Both the position numbers and the translations under genes were made by a program. From NCBI GenBank assembly GCA_023391695.1, contig JAEWAK010000036.1, positions 48,221 through 112,220 on the forward strand: DNA of 64,000 nucleotides, in the 5' to 3' direction. How positions within the stretch are numbered: position 1 is the stretch's first letter; every line of letters starts with the position of its first letter. The DNA is from Bacillota bacterium (GTDB lineage Bacteria; Bacillota; Clostridia; Lachnospirales; Lachnospiraceae). Under the pieces are notes generated by a model that did not search any database, had not been told where the DNA came from, and was given only the letters and a program-made list of their open reading frames with translations. Below are positions 34,848-42,921 of this stretch, piece by piece.

Positions 34848-34871
34848 ACAAAATTTGCTTCATTTCAGGGA
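34836..34871 (-). terminator. Terminator after the FNT channel gene
   Basis: A perfect 13-bp stem (TCCCTGAAATGAA and complement) with a 10-base loop, followed on the minus strand by TTTTTTTA. Confidence 0.88.
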
Positions 34872-34930
34872 AAATATATTTATCATCGTTTTTCCTGCAT
34901 CTATCCTGATTTTCAGATACTTTATATATA

Positions 34931-35554
34931 TTAAGTTCCTAATTTTTCATTGTCCAGAACACGGGCTGCCAAAGGCAGTAAACTTCCGCCTACCAGGTTG
35001 CCGACGGCAATGACAACTATGTAAATAAGTGCTTTTCCATTCCAGGCATCCGCCAGGGAAAAATAAAACATGTCTGCAATGCTGTGCTCATAACCGGACA
35101 GAATAAATACCATAATCGGAAGAATCAATGCCAAATGCTTGCCTATACTGTCCTTAATGGTCTGAAAGCCGATTACCGCAATACACATCATGATTCCGCA
35201 GAAGATTGCCATAATAAATGTGCTGTAAACGGAATCCGATAACTTTAAATTCACCAGCTCCGTGGTATGCTCCACCAGCTTAACCAGTTTGGTTCCCCGG
35301 TATAAATATCCCATGCCGACCGTTCCCGCCGCATTGCCCAGTATGACAATCAATACGGTTAATAAAAACCCGGGCTTTTCATTGGGTATGTAACATACCT
35401 TGCCCGTATACAGATTTAATCCGAATGTATATATGGTAAACAACCCGATGGAAAAAAGGAAAGCTCCTGCTATATGATTTTCCAGGGTCAAATAAATGGT
35501 GCCTCCTATACTGATAGCGATTCCCGCCATAACTGCCTTTATAAATGTTTTCAT
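34931..35554 (-). CDS. Formate/nitrite/hydrosulfide (FNT) family channel
   Basis: 207 residues with six hydrophobic segments. The family motif around the fifth helix is LSGYEHSIADMFYF and a GLNLYTGKVCYIP loop resembles the omega loop region. It is shorter than FocA (about 285). FNT proteins pass small anions such as formate, nitrite or hydrosulfide. The clostridial hydrosulfide channel is linked to sulfite reductase genes, and here a sulfite reductase-like operon lies 3 kb away, so hydrosulfide or sulfite is possible; formate or nitrite remain open. Confidence 0.82.
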   Translation of the reverse strand: MKTFIKAVMAGIAISIGGTIYLTLENHIAGAFLFSIGLFTIYTFGLNLYTGKVCYIPNEKPGFLLTVLIVILGNAAGTVGMGYLYRGTKLVKLVEHTTELVNLKLSDSVYSTFIMAIFCGIMMCIAVIGFQTIKDSIGKHLALILPIMVFILSGYEHSIADMFYFSLADAWNGKALIYIVVIAVGNLVGGSLLPLAARVLDNEKLGT

Positions 35555-35599
35555 AAATTATTTCATCCTTTGACTTAACTTTAACTTAATTTGCCTTAA

Positions 35600-35815
35600 C
35601 CGGCTGTATTCCTAAACCACGACACATTATATCAAGTCCGCAAGCTTCCGTGATATGCGGTACTTCGTACCGTTGATGCGCACTCACTACGTTCGGCGCT
35701 GATATAATGTCTACCGACATTATATCATAAACAAAAACCGTGTTCATGATCTTGTTGCTCCAATCGGTACCTGTAAGCAAGCTTGCGCCACCTCATTCCG
35801 CTTGCATTATATCAC
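35600..35815. repeat. Palindrome-rich repeat region
   Basis: The segment carries the perfect 11-bp hairpin GATATAATGTC-tacc-complement (35701-35726), GCGGTAC-ttc-GTACCG (about 35657-35672), the palindrome GCAAGCTTGC, and three further copies of ACATTATATCA-like sequence. The minus-strand frame across it looks like a by-product of the repeats. Confidence 0.6.
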
Positions 35816-36136
35816 AGCCCTATTAAAATATATATAATAAATACTGTAATGATAGATATTATCAAAAAACAGGATCAAACCAGCCTGATTATCTTATCTA
35901 TGACCGGTTTTTCCAAATCAACATTATACCCGGATATACACTCATTAAAATCCAGCTCTTTATACTTTGTTAAAGTCCTGATATATACAGCCGTTTACTC
36001 CAGGCCCGGTAGTATTAAGAAAAATCAAGCCGGATGACCTTGAAAATAAGAGGCGTCCTATATCTTCAAAGTCACCGGCCTGAAATATTCTATTTATCTG
36101 CCGAGCGAATTGATGCTGTCATTATCCGGGCAATAA
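35816..36136. other. Intergenic region after lysC, nothing recognised
   Basis: No supported gene or clear terminator. A weak inverted repeat (GACCTTGAAAATA with TATATCTTCAAAGTC) lies near 36035-36085. Confidence 0.4.
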
Positions 36137-37345
36137 TTATGCCAGGCTGAATTTGTCATGAACTGCTTTCATTGCCTTCTCAACATAAATTTCATCGATT
36201 AAAACCGTAACCCTGATTTCGGAAGTGGAGATCATCTTAATATTAACGCCGACATCATACAAAGCTTCAAACATCTTAGCTGCAACACCTGCATTTGACA
36301 TCATACCGGCTCCTACGATGGATACTTTGGCAACGGATTTCTCCACATCGATCTTCTGACATTTTAAGCTGCCGGACCTGTGACGCTCTAAAATTTCCAC
36401 CGCTTCGTCCAGGCTGTCTTCGGATACGGTAAAACTGATGTCCTTTGTACCGTCACGTCCGACGGATTGGAGTATGATATCCACATTTATATTATACTTA
36501 GCCAGATGATTAAATAATTTAAAAGCCACACCGGGCTGGTCCTCTAATCCGATCACTGCGATACGGGCAGTATTTTTATCTGCAGCTACGCCGCTAATAA
36601 GCATTTTCTCCATTTTAACTTCCTCCTTCACTACGGTTCCTTCTGATAAATTTAAACTAGAACGTACGACTAACTGTACTCCATATTTTTTAGCCATTTC
36701 TACTGACCTGTTGTGCAATACCCCTGCACCTAATGAGGCAAGCTCTAACATTTCATCATAGGTTATTTCTTCTAATTTCTTGGCATCCGGCACAAGCCTC
36801 GGGTCTGCTGTAAACACTCCGTCAACATCGGTATAAATTTCACAAGCGTCTGCATTTAAAGCTGCTGCCAGTGCTACTGCGGTTGTATCGGAACCGCCCC
36901 GGCCAAGCGTAGTATAATCATCAAATTGGTTAATTCCCTGGAATCCGGTAATAAGAACTACCTTTTTACTGGAAAGTTCATTTCTGATTCTTTCCGAATC
37001 GATCCTCTTAAGCCTTGCATTGCCGTATACGGAAGTGGTATGCATCGCTACCTGAAATGCATTTAAAGATATGGCAGGTACTCCTAATGAATCCAAAGCC
37101 ATTGCCATTAATGATACGGAAATCTGTTCTCCGGTTGTTAATAACATATCGAGTTCCCTTTTTGATGCATTGGGATTAATATCCCTTGCCTGGGATAAAA
37201 GCACGTCTGTTTGTTTTCCCATAGCGGATAATACTACTACTACCTCATTGCCTTTTTTATAATCCTCGATAATCCTTCTGGCAACATTAAAAATTCTTTC
37301 CTTATCGGCTACTGATGTGCCACCGAACTTTTTAACAATAAGCAT
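36137..37345 (-). CDS. lysC: Aspartate kinase
   Basis: 402 residues. The enzyme phosphorylates aspartate, the first step to lysine, threonine and methionine. Motifs: IVKKFGGTSVAD at the start, LLTTGEQISVSLMA, GRGGSDTTAVALAAAL, and two C-terminal ACT domains (ISGVAADKNTARIAVIG; AKVSIVGAGMMSNAG) for feedback control. It is the last gene of the ACT-hom-homoserine kinase-lysC set on the minus strand, 77 bp after the preceding gene. Confidence 0.95.
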   Translation of the reverse strand: MLIVKKFGGTSVADKERIFNVARRIIEDYKKGNEVVVVLSAMGKQTDVLLSQARDINPNASKRELDMLLTTGEQISVSLMAMALDSLGVPAISLNAFQVAMHTTSVYGNARLKRIDSERIRNELSSKKVVLITGFQGINQFDDYTTLGRGGSDTTAVALAAALNADACEIYTDVDGVFTADPRLVPDAKKLEEITYDEMLELASLGAGVLHNRSVEMAKKYGVQLVVRSSLNLSEGTVVKEEVKMEKMLISGVAADKNTARIAVIGLEDQPGVAFKLFNHLAKYNINVDIILQSVGRDGTKDISFTVSEDSLDEAVEILERHRSGSLKCQKIDVEKSVAKVSIVGAGMMSNAGVAAKMFEALYDVGVNIKMISTSEIRVTVLIDEIYVEKAMKAVHDKFSLA

Positions 37346-37422
37346 ACGCTGCCTCCTATTTTCATTTTCGCTTGCATCTGTTTAGGTTTTGCCAACAGAT
37401 TTAAATTGCTTATTTATATGAA

Positions 37423-38625
37423 TTATACTTCAAACAATTTTTTAATTATTTCATACCCATTTTTAACTGTATTACCGCTCATTTTCGCTTCCGCTTCATT
37501 GTAATACCAGGGATTATTAAGTTCATTGGTACTGTCATAGAGCATATAGGGTACCGGGTCACTTGTATGGGTACGGCAGTGGATCGGTGTTGGATGATCC
37601 GGCATAATTAACATCCGGTATGGAACTTTGCTCAAGTCCATCTGCTCTTTTACAACTTTAATTACTTTTTCATCCAAATACTCTACTGCTTTTATTTTAT
37701 TCGGGATACTGCCCTGATGACCCATCTCATCAGGTGCTTCTATATGAATATATATAAAATCACAATTTTTTTCAAGTAATTCTTTTACTCCGGCCATTGC
37801 TTTTCCGACATAATTGGTATGAAGGGTTCCGTCCGCCCCTTCCACTTCCACCACTTCCATTCCGGCACCTACGGCAATTCCTTTTAGTAAGTCAACGGCG
37901 GATATCATAGCGCCTTTTTTATGGAATTTCTCTTCAAAGGAAGTTAAGCCAGGTCTTGTACCGGCCCCCCAGAACCAGATGGAATTGGCTTTATTCAGTC
38001 CTTTTTTGGCTCTTTCCACATTGATCGGATGGTTATTTAGTATGTTATAGCTTTTCTTCATCATATCTTTCAGATATGCTTCCTGCGGTAAATATGTGCC
38101 GATTACCCTGCCTAAGATATCATGGGGCGGCGTTAATTCGACTGCCTCACCTTTATCCCAGATGGTAAGGTGCCTGTAACTTGTCCCCACATAATATTTA
38201 TAAGTATCATTTTCCAGTTCTTTTTTTACCGCCTCTAATAAAACTGCCGCATCTTCCGTTCCTATTTCACCGGAACTGTGGTCTATTATGGTTTTTTCTT
38301 CATAGGGAAGATCGTCATCGGATACCGTGACGATATTACATCTTAGGGCAATATCCGTAGGTTTCATGTCAACTCCTATGCTTAAGGCTTCCAAAGGCGA
38401 CCGCCCGGTATAATACTGTCTGGGATTATAGCCAAGTACGGATAAATTAGCCGTATCGCTTCCGGGTTTCATTCCCTCCGGAATGGTGTTGCAAAGCCCG
38501 ATTTCCGACTTTTTTGCCAATTGGTCCATGACTGGCGTTGCCGCATATTCCAAAGGAGATTTTCCGCCAAGTTCATCAATTGGTTCATCCGCCATACCGT
38601 CGCCCAGAATAATAATATATTTCAT
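37423..38625 (-). CDS. ApgM-type phosphoglycerate mutase fold protein, proposed homoserine kinase
   Basis: About 400 residues of the alkaline phosphatase superfamily (MKYIIILGDGMADEP, metal site; SDTANLSVLGYNP; IHIEAPDEMGHQG; MPDHPTPIHCRTH). The family was described as 2,3-bisphosphoglycerate-independent phosphoglycerate mutase and as a proposed homoserine kinase when found beside threonine genes. Here it lies between hom and lysC and no GHMP-type thrB is visible, so homoserine kinase is the better guess. The ATG at 38625 has AGGAG seven bases upstream and follows a GC hairpin. Confidence 0.85.
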   Translation of the reverse strand: MKYIIILGDGMADEPIDELGGKSPLEYAATPVMDQLAKKSEIGLCNTIPEGMKPGSDTANLSVLGYNPRQYYTGRSPLEALSIGVDMKPTDIALRCNIVTVSDDDLPYEEKTIIDHSSGEIGTEDAAVLLEAVKKELENDTYKYYVGTSYRHLTIWDKGEAVELTPPHDILGRVIGTYLPQEAYLKDMMKKSYNILNNHPINVERAKKGLNKANSIWFWGAGTRPGLTSFEEKFHKKGAMISAVDLLKGIAVGAGMEVVEVEGADGTLHTNYVGKAMAGVKELLEKNCDFIYIHIEAPDEMGHQGSIPNKIKAVEYLDEKVIKVVKEQMDLSKVPYRMLIMPDHPTPIHCRTHTSDPVPYMLYDSTNELNNPWYYNEAEAKMSGNTVKNGYEIIKKLFEV

Positions 38626-38638
38626 TTCAACTCCTATC

Positions 38639-38745
38639 TGTGCGCCCCCGCGCACACACAAATTAAGCTGTTGAAAAAACTGTTTTTGCTTTTTCAACCT
38701 ACACCCACCTCAAACCGTCTTTTGGTACTGCCGCCACACAAAAAC
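38639..38745 (-). repeat. Structured hairpin element before the proposed homoserine kinase gene
   Basis: A GTGCGC/GCGCAC hairpin (38640-38655) precedes the ribosome binding site, a nine-pair stem GTTGAAAAA/TTTTTCAAC (38670-38698) precedes that, and GGCAGTACC (38724-38732) with GGTGGGTGTA lies further up. The order resembles the elements before the two importer genes. Confidence 0.5.
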
Positions 38746-38940
38746 GTGAAACAAGTATGACCAAACTGTAACAAACAAGTTTCACAGGCTGCAAGAATCA
38801 CTTATGTGGTGTCTTATCACTTTTTTATTTTCTTTCAACCAACATGACAGGATGTCCAAGCGGCATCCCGAGTTATTAAAGAGGATACCTTATCTTCCTC
38901 CTGCCGAAAAGGCTTCCAAGGCAGATCACACGATATTCCA

Positions 38941-40158
38941 TCAGAACATTACCCGGATCATACTGACGATCCCCGGTAATCCGGCGGCTTTTTCCTGATA
39001 GGTTTCCTCACTCATCTGCAGGGTTATAAATGCATATTCCTTATCAACCTCCGGTGCCTTTACCTCTTCCACCGGACCGAACAATAATGCGACTTGTTCT
39101 TTTAATTCATCACTGTTACCTGCGATACGTACAAAAAATTTATGCTGTGCCTTTTTCATATCGGATAGCTCTAATTTCTTACTGCTCCACAGTGTCATGA
39201 TATTAGTGCCAATATGTTTTGCCGCATCCACCACATCTGCCACTACCGCACTGGCTGTCGGCAGTTTACCGGCGCCGCTTCCGTAGAACATAACGTCCCC
39301 GATAACATTTCCCCTTACAAAGATTCCGTTAAATACATCATTAACACTGAATAGCGGATGGGTTGGTTTGATCAGCATGGGGGCTACCATGGCATATACG
39401 TGGTCACGTTCTTTTCTGCTGGTACCCAGCAATTTAATGCTGGCTCCCATGGCCTTCGCGTATTTGATATCCGTATCCGTTATTTTGGTTATGCCTTCCG
39501 TATATATGTCTTCAAAATCCACCTGCATACCAAAAGCCAGGGAAGATAAAATGGCAATTTTCCTGCAGGCATCATAGCCTTCTATATCCGCCTCGGGATT
39601 GCGCTCCGCATAACCTTTACTCTGTGCTTCTTTTAAAACCGCATCAAAAGCCAGTCCTTCGCTGCTCATTTTGGTAAGGATATAATTCGTAGTACCGTTT
39701 AAGATACCTGTAATTTCTTCGATTTCATCGGCAGTGAGAGATTGGTTTAAAGGGCGTATAATAGGAATACCGCCTCCTACACTCGCTTCAAACAGGAAAT
39801 TGACCTTCTTTTCCTTGGACAGCTTCAGCAGTTCGGCACCATGCTTAGCTACTAACTCCTTATTGGAGGTGCAGACGCTCTTTCCTTTTAAGATGGCTTC
39901 CTTCACAAAGGTAAAAGCCGGCTGGACCCCTCCCATTACTTCTACGATAATACTTACTTCCGGGTCATTTACAATTATATTATAATCGTGGACAATTTTT
40001 TCCTGAATCGGATCCCCGGGAAAATCCCTTAAATCCAAAACATATTTTACATTAATCTCATGACCGCAGCGTTTGCTTATACTGTCACCATTTACATTCA
40101 GTACTTCCACAACACCGGAACCTACCGTGCCGTAACCTAATACTGCTATATTAACCAT
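38941..40158 (-). CDS. hom: Homoserine dehydrogenase
   Basis: 405 residues. NAD(P)-binding motif VLGYGTVGSGVVEV, homoserine dehydrogenase signature AERNPEADIEGYDACRKIAI, catalytic-domain NGTTNYILTKM, and a C-terminal ACT domain (FFVRIAGNSDELKEQVALLF). It makes homoserine for threonine and methionine. The ATG has AAAGGAG upstream. An upstream hairpin (TTCAGTT/AACTGAA, about 40180-40232) separates it from the ACT gene. Homoserine would also be the acceptor backbone for carrier-borne sulfur. Confidence 0.95.
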   Translation of the reverse strand: MVNIAVLGYGTVGSGVVEVLNVNGDSISKRCGHEINVKYVLDLRDFPGDPIQEKIVHDYNIIVNDPEVSIIVEVMGGVQPAFTFVKEAILKGKSVCTSNKELVAKHGAELLKLSKEKKVNFLFEASVGGGIPIIRPLNQSLTADEIEEITGILNGTTNYILTKMSSEGLAFDAVLKEAQSKGYAERNPEADIEGYDACRKIAILSSLAFGMQVDFEDIYTEGITKITDTDIKYAKAMGASIKLLGTSRKERDHVYAMVAPMLIKPTHPLFSVNDVFNGIFVRGNVIGDVMFYGSGAGKLPTASAVVADVVDAAKHIGTNIMTLWSSKKLELSDMKKAQHKFFVRIAGNSDELKEQVALLFGPVEEVKAPEVDKEYAFITLQMSEETYQEKAAGLPGIVSMIRVMF

Positions 40159-40236
40159 AATAGCTCCTTTCTGCTTATCTATCCATTTAGTGTTTATTCA
40201 GTTCCTGCACTTATGCACAGTATAACTGAATCCTAT

Positions 40237-40677
40237 TTACTCTCTTGCTAATATTTTTAAATAATGGATGCCCTCCAAAGCTTCAATTTCATCAAAAATA
40301 ACCGCAGTATCACCTAAATGTCCCGGAATCTCTATACTGAGTGTTAAAGATGCAATCCCGTTAACCGGGATACTTTGATGTATGGTCAGAATATTGGCTT
40401 CGTTTTTGGCAACACAGTTCAGTACACAGGATAATAATCCCGGCCTGTCATCAACCTGAAGCATAAAAGTAATGGTCTTACCCCTTGCATTCTCATGAAA
40501 TGGGAAAATGTCATCTTTATACTTATAGAAAGAACTTCTGCTGATGCCAACAAGATCAGCAGCGTCCTGTACCGTAAAAACTTTCTCCGAATCCAGCAGT
40601 CTTTTCGCTTCAACCACTTTAAGCAGGACTTCCGGGACCGCCTTTTTCTTTACTATGAAATACTTACTTTCATCCAT
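40237..40677 (-). CDS. ACT-domain regulatory protein (PheB/UPF0735-like)
   Basis: 146 residues. The N-terminal half has a small HTH-like region (FTVQDAADLVGISRSSFYKY), and the C-terminal half an ACT domain (ITFMLQVDDRPGLLSCVLN). It is the first gene of the aspartate pathway set. An amino-acid sensing regulator is likely; the ligand is unknown. Confidence 0.87.
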   Translation of the reverse strand: MDESKYFIVKKKAVPEVLLKVVEAKRLLDSEKVFTVQDAADLVGISRSSFYKYKDDIFPFHENARGKTITFMLQVDDRPGLLSCVLNCVAKNEANILTIHQSIPVNGIASLTLSIEIPGHLGDTAVIFDEIEALEGIHYLKILARE

Positions 40678-40788
40678 ATTGACTCTCCTATGCTTATATT
40701 TTTCGGATAATTAGTCTTCCGTGATCTGGTAAAATACTTCCTAAATTTGTTAGGTTTTTATATGTATGTACAGGAAAAACACATGTCT

Positions 40789-40830
40789 TTCACAGGAAGA
40801 TATATTAACATACTTTCCTGTGAATTGCAA
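40789..40830 (-). promoter_or_regulatory. Promoter with palindromic operator for the ACT-hom-lysC operon
   Basis: TTGCAA (40825-40830) and TAATAT (40802-40807) on the minus strand, 17-base spacer. A perfect 10-bp inverted repeat TTCACAGGAA/TTCCTGTGAA (40789-40798 and 40815-40824) overlaps the spacer and the start region, as a repressor site would. Confidence 0.65.
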
Positions 40831-41145
40831 CACTTTTTCTAATAATATTTTATAAATATGCGCTTAAATTCAAGGAATATGCGCTTACCTCAGGAAATTC
40901 TATAGAATTTAGAGACTCTGAGCACCATAATATCTGCATTTCCGGATATTATTAATATACATTTTTCTGCATATTTGTGGAAGCCCGGTAAGAACAACCG
41001 CCTCTCTGTAATTCCCGCCAGAGGCGCAGTGATATCCGACACAAAATTTCAACTCAGTGACAATATAGAACCAAAAGTATGCCTCCTGCCAGCCGGGTTT
41101 TTTATTTCAAAGGAAATTTTACGAGTTCCATTGAAATCCTATTAA
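40831..41145. other. Intergenic region upstream of the ACT operon promoter, nothing recognised
   Basis: No coding frame or RNA gene is evident between the cheW terminator and the operon promoter. Confidence 0.45.
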
Positions 41146-41151
41146 ATAAAA

Positions 41152-41187
41152 AGAGATTGTCTCCTATTCCTATTTAAGACAATCTCT
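41152..41187 (-). terminator. Terminator after cheW
   Basis: A perfect 11-bp stem AGAGATTGTCT/AGACAATCTCT with a 14-base loop, followed on the minus strand by TTTTTATTT. Confidence 0.88.
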
Positions 41188-41203
41188 CCAACCAGAACTA
41201 ACT

Positions 41204-41689
41204 TTATTGATCCTCCAGCAGACTTTGAATATTTTCCTGTTCCTTTGTCGATAATATTCCGTTATGATCCAGCAGGAGTACCATTCTGCCGTTGATATTT
41301 GCTACATTCTTTATATAAGATGTTTCAAGACTCTTGACTATGGCTGGTGTTTCACTGATATTTTCAGCAGGTATTTCCAGAATTTCTTTTACCGCATCTA
41401 CTTCATAAGCCAGATAAATACCGTTGGATCTTGTAATAATCAGTTTCGTATTATCATCGGTTTCCTTCTCTGCCAATCCAAATTTCCTGCGCAGTGAATA
41501 TACCGGAATGACATCTCCTCTAAGATTGATAATTCCGCGGATATAGGACGGCGCATTGGGTATCGGGATCAATTCGGTATATTTTTCAATTGCATTTACT
41601 ATCATAATGTCCAATCCGAATTCTTCATCACCTAAAGTAAATATTACCTGCTTTGTTTGATTTGTCTGTACGCTTGTTTTCGTCTCCAT
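41204..41689 (-). CDS. cheW: CheW-like chemotaxis coupling protein
   Basis: 161 residues, the whole protein a CheW domain (FTLGDEEFGLDIMIVNAIEK; NAPSYIRGIINLRGDVIPV). It couples chemoreceptors to CheA at the membrane. No other che gene is near, so it is an orphan copy, and a CheV-like or type-III role cannot be excluded. The ATG at 41689 is preferred because GAAGGGG lies upstream at a normal distance. It is downstream of prfB by about 80 bp. Confidence 0.88.
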   Translation of the reverse strand: METKTSVQTNQTKQVIFTLGDEEFGLDIMIVNAIEKYTELIPIPNAPSYIRGIINLRGDVIPVYSLRRKFGLAEKETDDNTKLIITRSNGIYLAYEVDAVKEILEIPAENISETPAIVKSLETSYIKNVANINGRMVLLLDHNGILSTKEQENIQSLLEDQ

Positions 41690-41771
41690 CTTTCGTACCC
41701 CTTCTTTCATCCATCAGTGATTCAGCCAAAGGGAATCATATCCATCCACTTTGCTGCTTAAGTTTAGCTCT

Positions 41772-42882
41772 TTATTTGTTTATACTTAACCATTTTAAGT
41801 ATTCATTAATAAACGGATCCAGATTACCGTCCAATACACTGGCTGCATTACCCACTTCCGCATTGGTCCTGTGGTCTTTCACCATAGTATAGGGCTGCAT
41901 GACATAAGACCTGATCTGGCTGCCCCATCCGATCTCTTTTATTTCTCCACGGATACCGGATTCTTTTTGCTGGTTTTCCTGCTGCTTTAACAGATACAGT
42001 TTTGCTTTTAACATCTGCATGGCCTTATCTTTATTCTGGAACTGGGAACGTTCATTCTGACATTGTACTACAATACCGGTAGGTATATGGGTAATACGGA
42101 TAGCCGAAGAAGTTTTGTTGACATGCTGTCCGCCGGCACCGCTGGAACGGAACGTATCAATCCTTAAATCCCCTTCGTCGATTTCAATACCAGTATCTTC
42201 TTCTATGTCAGGCATAACGTCACAGGATACAAAAGACGTCTGTCTTTTTCCTGCGGCATTAAAGGGAGAGATGCGCACCAGTCGGTGTACTCCCCGTTCG
42301 GATTTTAAATGTCCGTAGGCATTCAGGCCGTTAATCTGTAACGTAACGGATTTAAGGCCCGCTTCTTCCCCATCCAGAAAATCCAGTATTTCTGTCGTAT
42401 ATCCTTTTTTATCTGCCCATTTCTGATACATTCTGCATAGCATGCTGGCCCAATCACAGCTTTCCGTACCGCCGGCACCGGCATGCAAGGTTAATATGGC
42501 ATTGTATTTGTCATATTCACCGGATAAAAGCGTATTCAGGCGCAGTTCATCCAGGTCCTGGGTAAATTTATTCAGAGCTTCCTGGGTCTCCGGGATAAGG
42601 GACGGGTCATTCTCCTCATAACCCATTTCAATCAACGTCTCAATATCTTCATATTCTCTTTTCAGTGAATTATATTCATCCACAATATCTTTTAAATTCT
42701 TTAATTCTTTCACATAACCTTGGGATTTTTCCGAGGAGTCCCAAAAATTAGGCTCCTCCATGATATGTTCTATCATGTCGATCCTTTCTAACTTATTCGC
42801 AAGGTCAAAGTGAATCCCTCACTTCGATTAATGGCTGCTGATAGGTAGTAAGAGTATATTTTAACTGATCTAATTCAACCAC
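41772..42882 (-). CDS. prfB: Peptide chain release factor 2, with programmed +1 frameshift
   Basis: Release factor for UAA and UGA. The GTG at 42882 (RBS AGAGGTG) opens a 25-codon frame ending VRDSL at a TGA (42805-42807). The CTTTGAC site with upstream AGGGA is the classic +1 shift, after which the frame reads LDLANKLERIDM and runs to 41772. The GGQ motif (GAGGQHVNKTS) and the SPF stop-recognition motif (RISPFNAAG) are present. The shift makes its synthesis self-regulated. It follows secA by 39 bp. Confidence 0.96.
42805..42810 (-). promoter_or_regulatory. RF2 autoregulatory frameshift site
   Basis: CTT-TGA with following C, preceded by a Shine-Dalgarno-like AGGGA. Ribosomes pausing at the in-frame UGA when RF2 is scarce slip by +1. 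Confidence 0.92.
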
Positions 42883-42921
42883 AATTTCACCTCTTTCATT
42901 TATTAATATTTTGCTGATTAT

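Noticed and set aside
35586..35780. Small protein on the minus strand
   Set aside because: The frame runs through several perfect palindromes and has no ribosome binding site. It looks like translated repeat sequence.
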